Positions 36,297-47,989 of a DNA stretch of 64,000 nt are shown one piece after another (the stretch's first letter is position 1; each line of letters starts with the position of its first letter). Position numbers and translations under genes: made by a program. The notes under the pieces are model-generated. The model was given only the letters and a program-made list of their open reading frames with translations. It did no database searches and had not been told where the DNA came from. The stretch is from Gigaspora margarita (lineage: Eukaryota > Glomeromycota > Glomeromycetes > Diversisporales > Gigasporaceae): assembly GCA_009809945.1 (NCBI GenBank), contig WTPW01000434.1, positions 170,541 to 234,540 on the forward strand. The letters run 5' to 3'.

Positions 36297-36609
36297 CCTT
36301 ATATTCCCAAAAATAAGCTACTTTTTTGGGCCAAAAATTATACAAAAAATGAGGAGTAGCTTATTTTCAAATTGTTGAATTTTTTGAAAAATTGAAAACG
36401 TACTAATAAAAAGTTGTTCAAATGATGTGAAATTTTTACTATAGATGAATTTTTGTGACCGGAACACGTTTACTTAATGGCACTTTTGAGATTTTCTTAG
36501 TAAAATTTGAACTTTTATATGTAGCAACTGCTAATGCATTTTTTGAGATTTTTGAAAAAAATTAGGGGGTAGCTTATTTTTGGAGTAGCTTATTTTCAGG
36601 AATATATGG
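36297..36609. mobile_element. MITE family A, copy 4
   Basis: TA at 36295-36296 and 36610-36611. Ends CCTTATATTCCCAAAAATAA and inverted CCATATATTCCTGAAAATAA. Interior as in the other copies. Confidence 0.85.
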
Positions 36610-36611
36610 TA

Positions 36612-37085
36612 TTAAATAAAGAAGTTTTTTATTTGTATTTTTTTTATACTTTGTATTTGGTGAATATCATGAATTATTTATAAAATTTTCAATAATATAC
36701 ATTTGTGTTTCTAAACTATTAGTTCATGTATACAAAGTTCTTTTATAATATTATTGAGATTTTATTGTAACATTATCTATTTATCAAAATTTGTAAGTTT
36801 TTTTTGAATTGGTCTATTTCTAATTTGGTTAAAGGTTTAACTAATTAGAAAAGAACATTTTATAAATTTACTAGTAAAATAGTAAAAGAAATTATATATC
36901 AGATTATAATAGTTTATATTTCTGCAAAAGAATGTATTAAATAAGATAAATTGAAATTGTAGAATTTTTTTTGGTTGTTAATTAAAAAAAGTATGGATAT
37001 AATAGAGAAAATAATATTGTTTTAAATTATATAAAGTGAATTTAATTTTTTTTTATATTCAAAGTGTTCATCTTTGGGACTTAAG
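36612..37085. other. AT-rich stretch, nothing recognised
   Basis: No gene or repeat edge seen. Confidence 0.5.
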
Positions 37086-37089
37086 ATAT

Positions 37090-38278
37090 TTAGAGCTGTC
37101 AGTATCCCACTTAAGAGATACTGGTATTTGTTACAGTAATGAGGATACAACTAGCTACATGTATACTTTTGGTGTCTAATTTAAGTAGTCCCTCTAAGGT
37201 TCTAAACTAGCTGTCATACCTGCAACCCAACTATGGAAAATTGCCTATTTAAACCCTCTGATCCTTGTTCCCTCTGCTAATCTATTTTGTATCACTAGTA
37301 CAAGCACCAAACTGGAGTTCATACTGGATACTAATTACCACCCTTAGGACTAATTTATCCTCAATAAAAAACTTCATAGAGCAGTTCCTGTTCTATACAG
37401 GTATTACCTACACTTCAGTAATTATCACTATAGCTGAGACCAACAGTTGCAAGACAAGGTTACCCCTGTCTCTTACCAATACCTACTTCTTGCCCTTGTA
37501 AGGTTGACTCCAACCCCAGCACCCACCTCTACCATTCTACTGTTCTTTACACTAACTTCCCAAACTTCCAAACTAGTTAGCCCAGAAGGATCAATTCACC
37601 CAGCATAGGTGCCACTATGGTTCTTTCTTCCCTTAGTACCTACTTATATAACATAGATCCTTTTCCTCTAGTGTGACTCTGGTGGCCAGGTTGGTGGACT
37701 CCTATTCCAGAGGGCCTCTTTTTATCTGATATTCTAGCTTCAGTTTCTGATTCTTCAATTTTGGTAGCACTATTAAAGATCTTTGCTACTTCTTTACTCA
37801 GGACTTGTTAAATAGGTTTCCATTTCTCCAGTCCCTTGGATTTGTCTGTGTAATGATATAAACATTGATACCATTTTAAAAAATGCTATTTTTGGTTTTG
37901 TAAATAATTAAAATTTTTTTATAAGCAAGAGCAAATAAAATTTATATATTTATGTTCCTTATAATTTTGTCTATTTAAAAAAAGAATCAAAAATTTCAGG
38001 TTTTAAGTAAAATAGATCAAAAACAATTTCAGAAAAATTTTTTAATTTCGGGTCCCAAAACCCAAAATAATTTTGTCACCATGTACAAATATACCCAAAA
38101 GCTTTCATTCTAGATATTGACCAAGGATTACAGATAATATACCTAACTAATCAACAAGACAATAGTTACTATACCACAGGTCTATTTTTCAAAGTGTCAC
38201 CAGTATGATTTAGAACTCTAGACCTGCTGCTTGGAGGTGACAACTTAACAACTTTCCTAAGTTGCCATACCCTTATAT
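37090..38278 (-). mobile_element. Old S2-type SINE copy, minus strand, split by a hAT-like MITE
   Basis: On the minus strand it begins at about 38276 with a worn tRNA-like head, GGGTATGGCAACTTAGGAAA, then 'gttgtcacctccaagcagca'. This aligns to the head at 40793. Its 3' part (37130-37270) matches 41280-41440 and 46140-46310 ('agggtttaaataggcaa', 'gttgggttgtaggtatg'-like words). The length exceeds the intact copy because of an insert at about 37864-38086. It is much more diverged than the 40791 copy. Confidence 0.6.
37864..38086. mobile_element. MITE family F, copy 1
   Basis: It shares 'gcaaataaaatttata', 'ttccttataattttgtct' and 'ttttaagtaaaata' with 57773-58011. Ends resemble TGATACCATTTT and inverted TACATGGTGACAAAAT. 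Target duplication no longer clear. Confidence 0.6.
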
Positions 38279-38448
38279 ATAGTAAATTTAAATTAAGATT
38301 GGTATTCTAATACTTAATAGAAATTTTTTTAATCTACTATGTATTGTTTAAAATATATCAAAGGACATTTAATATTATATTTTTTGATATAGTAATAGTT
38401 ATAATTAAATTGTATACCAAAATCTTTTGAAAAAATTGTGATTAATGT

Positions 38449-39430
38449 GAAATCTTTTGAAAGATATACAACCTTTCAAAAGATTTCAGTATGCATTATT
38501 TCAAAATATTTTGAAAAATATTTTGAAATACTAAAAAATATATTGCAAAATATTGCGAAATAGATCAAATAAAAAATGAAAACCTCTATCTAATTATCCC
38601 CTTTAGAGTCACAGGAGGTAATATTTCACATATTATTATATATATCTGCAATATTTTGCAATTTTTCACAATATTCGCAAAATTTCAAATTTTTAAAATT
38701 TTATTTATTATTATATATTATATATGGGCCAGTACAAAAACATTTGTACCTCAAATAGCTCTGATTAAAATATTTTTTGTACAAATTAATTTTTAATTTT
38801 TTTAATTTAATATACTTATTAGGTTACTGGATTGATAAAAATAAAAATTTTTTGATTATTTTATTGATAAAATAAAAAAAATTTATTAATAGTAGCTTTT
38901 TTCTTTTATTTTTTACTATATAATTTACTATAGTAATTTATATATATGGTATATAGTAAAAAAAATCAAATTACCTCACTTTAAAGCTTAATTTCTTCAC
39001 AACCAGTAATCCAATTTTGCTCAAATTTTAACCATATCTTTATCATATGCACATTAATGCACTTGCGAAGTACAAGCTCATAAAACTGCATATTGGTTGC
39101 GAAATTATTTAAAATATATTTTTTTTTAAAAAAAATTTTTTGTATTTTTTTCAAATACAGTGAATTGTACATGCTTAATTATTAAAATAAAACAATGTTA
39201 AAATAATAAAAATAATATATTAAGTTAGATTAAAGCCTATTTTATTTGATACTAAAAAATTTTTAATAATTAATCAAGAAAAAAAAATTTTTCCTTAGTG
39301 ACAAAATTATGAAATTTTTTGAGGTACAAATCTTTCTGCACCGGCCCATATTTATATTTCTAAATTAAATATATATTTTTAATCAATATTACATATTTTA
39401 TTAAAAATAAATACATAATAAAATTTATTA
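38449..39430. mobile_element. Q-like fragment with hairpin, split by element R
   Basis: A hairpin 'gaaatcttttgaaag' and complement lies at 38449-38487. 38490-38725 resembles element Q near 26930-27060 ('atattgcgaaata.atca', 'agaaggtaata'-like words). 39355-39425 continues with 'taaatatatatttttaatca' then 'atattacat', as at 27180. Element R sits in between. Confidence 0.5.
38726..39347. mobile_element. TIR element R, 622 bp
   Basis: The left end GGGCCAGTACAAAAACATTT and inverted right end GGGCCGGTGCAGAAAGATTT are both followed by GTACCTCAAA. Fragments of the same family appear near 4085-4400 and 8440-8613. The 63-codon frame at 38981 is not conserved in those copies. Confidence 0.75.
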
Positions 39431-39566
39431 ATAACTTTATTTTTTAAAAAAATTTAAATATAAAGCAAAATATTCATAGTATTTTTATTAAAAAAATATA
39501 AAAAATAAAAGACAAAAAAAGTAGCATTTTTGTATATAAAAAAAAACAAAACAAAATAAAAAAGTT

Positions 39567-40490
39567 TTATGCTTCATCATTAGTTTCTTGTTTTTCATCA
39601 GATATTTCTATATTTTTTTGTCAAAGTTGTAGGTTCTTCTTTATCTTTTTAAATATATTTGAAAATTTCTAAAATTTGAACACAATGCAAAAATCATAAA
39701 TTTGTAAGAACTTTAAATATACTTACCTTTTCTTAGCCTTTTTCTTGCCTAAAAATATTTTTTCAAATAAAATTCAATTTTAAAAATTTAGAAAAATTTT
39801 TGTATTTTAAAATATAAACTTATTTTTGGAGGATTGCAAAGGTTGTTTGAGATTTTAGACATATCCTATAAATTGTTTAAACAGTTAAAATAATTATAAA
39901 AAAAATGTGGTAATATTTTATATATAAATATACTTATTCAGATTCTTCTAATTCTTCTTCTAATTCTTCTTCTGGTTTGTTGCTTTCTTCTAATTCCTCT
40001 GAAATTAGTATCAAAAAAGAATCACCACGATTTAACTTTCACTTTATTTTGAAAAATTGATCAAATTTTTTAGTATATAATAATAATAATAATAATAATA
40101 TTAATAACTTACTAGATTTTTTTTAAGATCCTCTTTAATGATATCCTCAGAAATCATTAATTTTTCATGGTTTGTACTAAGTAAGATTAGCACACTGCCA
40201 TTGCATATGCCATCTTCTAATTGGATGCTACTCCAGAAGGCCAAACCCTATTTAAAATTCAAAAAATGTAAGTATTATCTTCATTAGAACTATTAGTAAC
40301 TCTTACAAAAAGAAGTTTGTAACAATTCTCATTTTTTTCAATTTCTTCTACTTCTAAATTTTTTTGGAGTTTGCCTTGCTGTTAATAGGGTCTAAAAGAT
40401 CACTAAAAATAAAAAACATAGAATCTTTAATTTTAGTAGTTAAAAGTGCTTCACAATAATCTAACTTTTTCCAAAAACTAAAAATTTTAA
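39567..40490 (-). pseudogene. 3' exons of an unrecognised minus-strand gene remnant
   Basis: I do not recognise the protein. Reading leftward, an acceptor-like 'aaatttttag' precedes coding FWKKLDYCEALLTTKIKDSM (about 40480). After a frameshift comes NLEVEEIEKNENCYKLLFV, then GLAFWSSIQLEDGICNG (about 40240) down to EDIIKEDLKKNL. That exon ends at a GTAAGT near 40110. After an AG at about 40012 the frame continues ELEESNKPEEELEEELEESE and a stop. Further short pieces flanked by AG and GT (about 39728-39750, KKKAKK) and a piece ending DEKQETNDEA at 39570 look like alternative or further 3' exons. The tail is acidic then lysine-rich, which would suit a nuclear protein, but that is a guess. No transposase motif is visible. 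Confidence 0.5.
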
Positions 40491-40689
40491 AAAATTAGAA
40501 AATAATAGGACCCCGGACATCTCTCATAGAGGTCATAACTGATTTGCATGAATTTAGGCGTTTTTGCTACCCCTAAAATCAAGTGAATTTGCTAAAAGTT
40601 AGATTATTACATATAAATTTTATAGTAATTTGCTAAAAACTAAATTATTACATCTATTTTTATAAATCAAAATAATATATGTTTTTGAT

Positions 40690-42900
40690 TGCTGAACAAA
40701 TTTTCTTAGAGCACTTTGTTAGAATCAATTAGCAAAATTTTGTGAATCATAGAATTTTTAGTATTTTTATTAATAAAATTATATAAAATAAAGGGTGTGG
40801 CGCCTTAGAGCAGTGGTCAAGGTGTCACCCCCCAAGCGGCAGATTGACAGTTCGAATCCCACTGGCAACATTTTGAAGTTAAATCTGTGTTCGGTAATTG
40901 TGGCTTATGATCGGTTGGGCGCAAAACCTGTAACTCTGGTTCCACCATCTTGAATGGGAGCTCACGGGCACAATGGTGTATTACATCGCAAATCCAGGGA
41001 ACCAGAAAAAACCCACGAGAACCCGTTTGGCAAGACCCGAATTAGGAGATAGTGAAAATCAGTCCTTACGGTATAGCCAAAAGAAGGCAGTACTATGATC
41101 GGAACGAACCTAATAAGGGCAGGTAGTCTCTGGCTACCAAATCCGGACAATGGTACATGTATGGGACATGGAAGTCGATTCCGGTAGGCAGTTTGTGCGA
41201 GGGTAAAGTAGCCCTTAGGTCGTAATAATTAAAAGGGTTGTGGCCCTACTATATCTGCGCAAACGTAGTGCGTCGGGTAGTAATAGGAGAACTAGAATCA
41301 GAGGGTTTAAATAGGCAATTCCTGTAGTTGGGTTGTAGGTATGGTAGCTAGTGTAGAACCTTCAGGCGGACTACTTAAATTAGGCACCAAAAGTGCACGT
41401 GTGGCTAGTTGTATCCTCGTTCATGTATCAAATATTACGTCACTTAACTCATAATAAATTCCGGCCATAGCACACGGCCTTTAAACATTAAAAAAAAAAT
41501 AAAAAAAAAATTATATAAAATATTATAATTCACAAAATTTTACTAATTGATTCTAACAAAGTGCTCTAAAAAATTTGTTCAGCACATAAAAATACATTAT
41601 TCTGGTATATTCTCTTAAATTTTCAAGAAATATAAAAGTAAATATGCCAGAATAATGTATTTTTATGTGCTGAACAAGTTTTCTTAGAGCACAATTTTAG
41701 AATCAATTAGTAAAATTTTGTGAATCATAGAATTTCTTAGTATTTTTATTAATAAAATTATATAAAATATTATAATTCACAAAATTTTACTAATTGATTC
41801 TAACATTTTGCTCTAATAAAACTTGTTCAGCACATAAAAATATATTATTCTGGCATATTTACTTTTAATATTTCTTGAAAATTTAAGAGAAGATACTTAA
41901 TTTTGGATTTTTTGATCAAAAATCCAAAAATAAGAAAAGTAAATATGCCAGAATAATATATTTTTATGCGCTAACAAGTTTTCTTAGAGCACAATATTAG
42001 AATCAATTAGTAAAATTTTGTGAATTATAATATTTTATATCATTTTATTAATAAAAATACTAAAAAATTCTATGATTCACAAAATTTTGCTAATTGATTC
42101 TAACAAAGTGCTCTAAGAAAATTTGTTCAGCATATAAAAATACATTATTCTGGCATATTTACTTTTATATTTCTTGAAAATTTAAGAGAAGATGCATAAT
42201 TTTGGATTTTTTAATCAAAAATCAAAATTAAGCATCTTCTCTTAAATTTTCAAGAAATATAAAAGTAAATATGCCGGAATAATGTATTTTTATGTGCTGA
42301 ACAAGTTTTCTTAGAGCACAATGTTAGAATCAATTAGTAAAATTTTGTGAATTATAATATTTTATATAATTTTATTAATAAAAATACTAAAAAATTCTAT
42401 GATTCACAAAATTTTGCTAATTGATTCTAACAAAGTGCTCTAAGAAAATTTGTTCAGCATATAAAAATACATTATTCTGGCATATTTACTTTTATATTTC
42501 TTGAAAATTTAAGAGAAGATGCATAATTTTGGATTTTTTAATCAAAAATCAAAATTAAGCATCTTCTCTTAAATTTTCAAGAAATATAAAAGTAAATATG
42601 CCGGAATAATGTATTTTTATGTGCTGAACAAGTTTTCTTAGAGCACTTTGTTAGAATCAATTAGTAAAATTTTGAGAATTATAATATTTTATATAATTTT
42701 ATTAATAAAAATACTAAAAAATTCTAAGATTCACAAAATTACTAATTGATTCTAAAAAAAGTGCTCTAAGAAAACTTGTTCAGCACATAAAAATACATTA
42801 TTCCAGTATATTTACTTTTATATTTCTTGAAAATTTAAGAGAAGATGCTTAATTTTGGATTTTTTGATCAAAAAAATTCAAAATTAAGCATCTTAAAATT
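40690..42900. repeat. Array of palindromic units of about 305-330 bp
   Basis: Each unit is itself an inverted repeat: 'gccagaataatgtattttta', 'tgctgaacaagttttctta', 'gagcacaatgttagaatcaa', an A/T centre, then the complements. Adjacent units are joined by a second hairpin around 'ttttggattttttaatcaaa'. Repeats of 'gtaaatatgcc(a/g)gaata' occur near 41640, 41940, 42265 and 42592. The first unit is split by the S2 SINE. Confidence 0.85.
40791..41509 (+). mobile_element. SINE family S2 (tRNA-like head), 719 bp
   Basis: A 13-bp target duplication ATTATATAAAATA lies at 40778-40790 and 41510-41522. The head (40793-40870) has an A-box-like GCAGTGGTCAAGG and a B box GTTCGAATCCC (40851-40861). The body is unusually GC-balanced for this window, which suggests a recent arrival. 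The tail is A-rich with one T. Minus-strand frames of about 60 codons here are not genes. Confidence 0.85.
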
Positions 42901-43282
42901 TTAAAAATTATAGTAGTACAAAAAATGAGATGGCTTATTTTTGGGTATGATTCTTGCAAAATATAGGTAATTTGCTAAAAATAAAATATAATATATATAA
43001 AATTGCTGTAATTTGCCAAATTGCTTTATATAACCTTTTTTAAAATTAACCTCAATTTGCTAAAACTTAAATTTGGACCTCAGACCAAATTTTCTGGAAT
43101 TTGCTAAAAAAAAATATGATATATATCAGATATGTCTGTGGTCCTAAAATAATAACATATTTAATATTTTTGAATATATGTGAAAAATGCATACATTTTT
43201 CAAATTTATTCAAAAATATTTAAACATTTTTTGAATTTATTCGAAAACTGTTTAAATATTTCAAATAAATTTAAATATTTAA

Positions 43283-44800
43283 AAAAAATAATAAATCTTT
43301 ACAAGTCTGTGAAGTTTCTTCACATAGTAGGCTTTCAAATCTTTCATCGACATTTTTCTTATAAATTTGAGATGGTGCTTTTTGAAATAATCTTCTACTC
43401 CTTTCTTGAATTTATCATCTATAGGATATATAAAATTGTCTGGCAACTCTTTAGCGATTCCTTTGATGCTTTGCTAGTTATAAAAAATTATTAGAATAAA
43501 ATATAAAAAATTAAAATAAAATATAAAAAATTAAATAAATATTAAAAAAATTACCTCTTGAAGGCTTTTTTATTTGTCAGCTCAAAGTTTTACTAAATTT
43601 TCTTCAAGTTGTTTTAACCAGTCTTCAACTCAATTAACTTTTGAAATAAGTTACCCAATTTGGTAAAGAATCTCATCCTAATTTTTTAAAATTTTAGAGA
43701 TTGTTCTTTTTGATATTTTATTTAAAATTAAATTATAATCAATAAAAGTATTTAAATAATAAAAAAATAATTAAAAAATAATTTTAAATTAATTGATAAT
43801 CTGCCTGTCAACTGGAGAATAGGCGAAATGCGGCATCTTCCATCTAAAAAAGTTTTCTTACTAAGTTAACAATACATGTCCACTAATTGAAAGCTATAGA
43901 GCTCGTTGAGATGCATCTAATAGTGGTTAGATCATCCAAATCGGTCTAGCAGATGGCAAGATATCATCAAAAAACGATTGGCTGACTATATATCATATGA
44001 AAATCACTATAGGTGAAATGTGGCATACTTCTATCTAAAACTTTTTGCTTACTAAGTTAATGATATATGCCCACTAATTAAAAGTTGTAGAGCTTGTCGA
44101 GACACATCTAACAGTGGTTAGATCATCCAAATCAGCTTAGTGGATGGTGAGGTATCATCGAAAAACAATTAGCCAACTATATAAAATCTCTATATAAACA
44201 ATATTTTGTTTACATAGGATTTTATATTGTCAGCCAACCATTTTCTGACAATATTTTGCTATTCACTGGGCTGATTTGGATAATTTAACCACTAATAGAT
44301 GCGTCTTGACGAGCTCTACAACTTTTAATTAGTGGGCATATATTGTTAATTTAGTAAGAAAAAATGTTTTAGATAGAAGCACGCCACATTTTGCCTATAG
44401 TGATTTTCATATGAGATTTCCGTCATGTATTTTTATATAGTTGGCCAATCGTTTTTCAATGTTATCTTGCCATCCACTAGGCCGAGTTGGATGATCTAAC
44501 CACTGTTAGATGTATCTCAACGAGCTCTACAACTTTCAATTAGTGGACATGTATTGTTAACTTAGTAAGAAAAAATTTTTAGATAGAAGATGCCACATTT
44601 CACCTATTCTTCAGTTGACAGGCAGATTATCAATTAAATTAACAATCTTTAAAAGTTTGTGCAGGTTCTTTTGAACTTGCAGCCTTGCTTCCTTTCACAG
44701 TTACTTGCTTCATGATTTCCACAATCAGTTCTTCTCTAACCTTTCTCTTGTTGGTCTTGTTTTTTCTTGGAGCTGAAGAGTTTTTGTGTAAACATCTTTA
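43283..44800 (-). pseudogene. 5' exons of the unrecognised minus-strand gene remnant
   Basis: From right to left: a Lys-rich run KNKTNKRKVREELIVEIMKQ and KGSKAASSKEPAQTFKD (about 44790-44660). Next is a coiled-coil-like piece VEDWLKQLEENLVKL (about 43650-43560) that ends before GT at 43555. Then after 'aactag' comes QSIKGIAKELPDNFIYPIDD and KKGVEDYFKKHHLKFIRK, to KKLHRL before GTAAAG (about 43482-43295). The middle piece has four in-frame stops (two TAA, two TGA), so the gene is dead. Element O1 (43786-44640) separates the first two pieces. The 104-codon plus-strand frame at 43180 is its shadow. Function unknown. Confidence 0.5.
43786..44640. mobile_element. Element O, copy 1: two direct plus two inverted units
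   Basis: The ends AATTGATAATCTGCCTGTCA and complement are followed by 'act(g)gagaataggcgaaat'. Inside are four units of about 180 bp, two forward and two reversed. They contain 'ttacta agttaacaatac', 'agttgtagagctcgt', 'gacgcatctaa', 'ggttagatcatccaaatc' and 'atggcgaga'-like words. These are more GC-rich and better conserved than their surroundings. No ORF. A second set lies at 50691-51298. Confidence 0.75.
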
Positions 44801-44809
44801 ATCCTTTCA

Positions 44810-45325
44810 AAATGTATATGTTTTAAAATTTTATTATAATTATGGTTAAGAAATAATTAAAAATAAAATATAAAAAATAAAATAAAAATAAAGAATTTAA
44901 AATCAATGATCTTATGGTGAGCCAGAAGATAAAAACTTATAAAAAATATAAGCCAAAAGACTTAGCAAGATAGTTATTTATCACATTCGTATGGCTAGAG
45001 CTTGCCAGAGGTTTTACTACTTATGTTTACACCATCTACAATTATATATAGATTTTAAATTCAATTAATATATATGCAGCAACTACATATATATTAATTA
45101 AAAAATTTCTATTAAATATTGAATTTGGCTGAATACTTATCAAAATTTATTTAGAGTGTTCCGAAAGTTATACAGTATATTATTTATCTAATATAATTTG
45201 AAAAATAAAAAAAAACTTAAAGAAAATTAGTTGAACTAAAAAAACTAATATAAAGTTGTTTGTATTTATAAAATTGAAAAACAAGTAACTAAATATTAAA
45301 AAGTGCAAATTTTGTAATATATTAA
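44810..45325. other. AT-rich stretch, nothing recognised
   Basis: No supported gene or repeat edge. Confidence 0.5.
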
Positions 45326-45954
45326 TAGCTATCCATTTGCTGTACTAAATTTAGTACAAACTACTGAATTTAGTACAGTTATAAAATTTAAATTTTGAAA
45401 AATTTTTCTTATTAACTTTAATTTAAATTTATATAATATATAAATATATATTTATACTTTATTTTGGTATATTTAAAAGTTAGCTAATTTAATAAAAGTT
45501 ATATTAGCAAATTTAAAAAAATTTTTGTATATTGATAATTTTATTAAACATAATATACTATTCTTATACACTTTAATAAAATACAATAACTCAAATTTTT
45601 ACATATTAATAAGCAATCAAAAAAATATATATAATACCTGAGTATATATAAAATATCTTTTTAAAAAAATGTTTTATAATTTTTTGATTAAATATTTTTT
45701 TTAAAAAATTCAAATTTGTTTAATTTTTTAAAAAAATTAATAAATATCTAAAAAAATTTTAGTTTTTTAAAAGTTAACTAATTAAAATCACCTGCTGCCT
45801 TGTGCTATTACACAAGTAACTTGGTATAACAATTACAAAAAAGTCTGTAAAATTTTATCTAAAGTTATTATATAAAAAAAAAGTTTTAGTACTGAATAAA
45901 ATACTAATATGTTTTTGTATAACATTACAATTTTAATAATAAAAAGTCTATAAC

Positions 45955-46080
45955 TTTTGATTTACTGATCCAATTTAAATGATTAATTATCAAAATGTTT
46001 ATCTCATTAAGAGAATCATTTTGATAGTTAAATTATCTAAATTGGATTAGTAGATCAAAAGCTATGGATTTTTAAAGATT
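45955..46080. repeat. Hairpin of the 'tcattaagagaatca' family
   Basis: An inverted repeat centred on 'tctcattaagaga', with arms running out through 'ttgatctactgatcca'. Related hairpins lie in 12675-13205 and 62330-62440. Confidence 0.65.
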
Positions 46081-46137
46081 TATATAATAATTCAATATAA
46101 AATTCAATAATTAAGTTTAAAAAAAATTTAAATAAAA

Positions 46138-46373
46138 ACAGTGCGTCGGGTAGTAATAGGAGGATCGTGAACCAGAGGGTTTAAATAGGCAACTTCCATA
46201 GTTGGGTTGTAGGTATGGCAGCTGGTGTGGAACCTTCAGGTGGACCACTTAAATTAGGCACCAAAAGTGCACGTGTGGCTAGTTGTATCCTCATTCATAT
46301 AACAAATATTACATCTATAATTTAATAAAGAATCGAGACAAGGTCTCAGTTGTAAAATGCAAAAAAAAAAAAA
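46138..46373 (+). mobile_element. 5'-truncated S2-type retroposon copy
   Basis: The target duplication of about 17 bp, 'aaaaaatttaaataaaa', lies at 46121-46137 and 46374-46390. It starts inside the S2 body at 'gtgcgtcgggtagtaatagg', matching 41269. Its tail is 'aatttaataaagaatcgaga' then 'ggtctcagttgtaaaatgc' plus A, the S1-type tail rather than that of the 40791 copy. Confidence 0.8.
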
Positions 46374-47357
46374 AAAAAATTTAAATAAAATATATTTTAT
46401 TTATTTTTATTATTTAAACAATAGTATATTTAATCCCAAAATCTTAGTTTTAATTAAATAAATTATTAATGATAAAATTTTAATATATTATATTAATATA
46501 CAATATATTAGAAATAATAAAATTATTTATATATTTTTTTTTAATACTAAAGTTTAGTCAAATTTTTAAAAATATATAACTAGTAAAATTTTTGATTAAA
46601 TTTCTTTCAAATTTTAATATATTGTAGAGCTAGCTTTTCTAATTTTAATAGTTGTAAAATTATTAAAATTGGATCAGTAGATAAAAAGTTATAAGAAATT
46701 TAAGTTTAGCAATTTTTTTATAAAATTTATTAATAAAAACATATGATTTACTATAAAAATATAGAAATAGACTAACTATATTTAGACTTGTATTACCGTA
46801 AAGCTGGCTTATATAAACTATTTTAAAAAATTATTTTTTAAATAAAATAATTTTTTACAATTAAATTAGAACCAAAATAATCTAAAAATTTTATATTTTT
46901 ACAATTTTATCAAAAATTTTTAGCAAAATTAATTTTTATTACTGTACTAAATTAAGTATAGGAAATTTTTAAAAAAATACAACAGTTTTAAACCGAATTT
47001 ATAAAAAATTTTTATTAATAAATATTATTCAAATTGTGCACAGATATTAGTCTAATATCAAATTTTATTTTAGTAAAATCTGAATACAATTTATTAAATG
47101 TTTGGCTCAAAAAATATTTTTTTCTATTGTACTAAATTTAGTACAAATGTGAAACGGATAGCCATTAAATAAAAAAAATATATTTTAAATCTTTAAAATC
47201 TTTAGTAGTATTGTAAAAAAAGTTGTAAAAAACCAATATTGATTGATGATCTATTGTTTACTTTTATGGGGGATGGCTAAAGCCTTGTACCTCGTTAGGG
47301 TTCATTTTTGATGCATTTAAGGTTAGCAGGTTATATAGATATCAAGAATACAAGTTA

Positions 47358-47676
47358 CCGTATGTGTCCGAAAATAAGCTACCTTTTTTGGCCAAAAAAT
47401 TACACGGAAAAGCATGGGGTAGCTTATTTTCGAAATATAGAGTTTTTTGAAAAAATTAAAAAACGTACTAATAAAAATTTATCCAAATGTTACTAAATTT
47501 TTACTGTAAGTGTATTTTGATGTCTTGAACAAGTTTACTTAATGGCACTTTTGAGGTATACTTAGTAAAATTTAGACTTTTATATGTAGCAACTGCTAAT
47601 AGATTTTTTAAGATTTTTGAAAAAAATCAGAGGGGTAGCTTATTTTAGGTACTAGCTTATTTTCGAACATATACGG
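47358..47676. mobile_element. MITE family A, copy 5
   Basis: TA at 47356-47357 and 47677-47678. Ends CCGTATGTGTCCGAAAATAA and inverted CCGTATATGTTCGAAAATAA. Confidence 0.85.
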
Positions 47677-47679
47677 TAT

Positions 47680-47985
47680 GCAGTATGTAAATCAATATAT
47701 GAAGGTATGAGGTTTTAGACGACCCCCTTTTATAGCAAAATTTAATATCAACACAGTTGATCATCACCACTCATATGTTCAGCCAATCAGATTGCAGGAT
47801 CTTATGTAATCAAAAAATCCTTAATAGCAAAATATTTTACTATGATAACAAGTCTTCGGGCAATAAGTGAAAGTTTTTGGCATTAAATTTTACATATAAA
47901 CAAATTTTTCTAACCCAAACCCTATCTGACTCTAACTCTAAATCTTCACTTTATTGAAAATTTATAATTATGCAGTGATAATCAC
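47680..47985. other. Non-coding, nothing recognised
   Basis: No gene is seen. Confidence 0.45.
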
Positions 47986-47989
47986 TTAG

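Larger units (their letters stand above)
40506..43146. mobile_element. TIR element X, 2.6 kb, made of palindromic units
   Basis: The left end TAGGACCCCGGACATCTCTC and inverted right end TAGGACCACAGACATATCTG are flanked by AAATAA on both sides. Subterminal zones repeat 'aatttgctaaaa'. The core is the palindromic array (40690-42900), and it carries the S2 SINE at 40791. Coding pieces of the same minus-strand gene remnant lie on either side, and its left neighbour is a splice-acceptor-like sequence, so it probably landed in an intron. Confidence 0.7.
45326..47167. mobile_element. TIR element T, 1.84 kb, with GTACTAAATTTAGTAC palindromes
   Basis: The ends TAATAGCTATCCATTTG and inverted TAATGGCTATCCGTTTCA are each followed by the 16-bp perfect palindrome GTACTAAATTTAGTAC (about 45351 and 47134). 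It contains a hairpin (45955-46080) with 'attttgatagtt' arms and a 5'-truncated SINE/LINE copy (46138-46373). No transposase. Confidence 0.65.

Noticed and set aside
37265-37501. 78-codon plus-strand frame with membrane-like residues
   Set aside because: Antisense of a worn S2-type SINE copy.
40962-41150. 62-codon minus-strand frame
   Set aside because: Lies within the body of the S2 SINE; no sign of coding in other copies.
43180-43494. 104-codon plus-strand frame
   Set aside because: Antisense of the better supported minus-strand exon with splice-like edges; composition is Phe/Ile/Lys noise.
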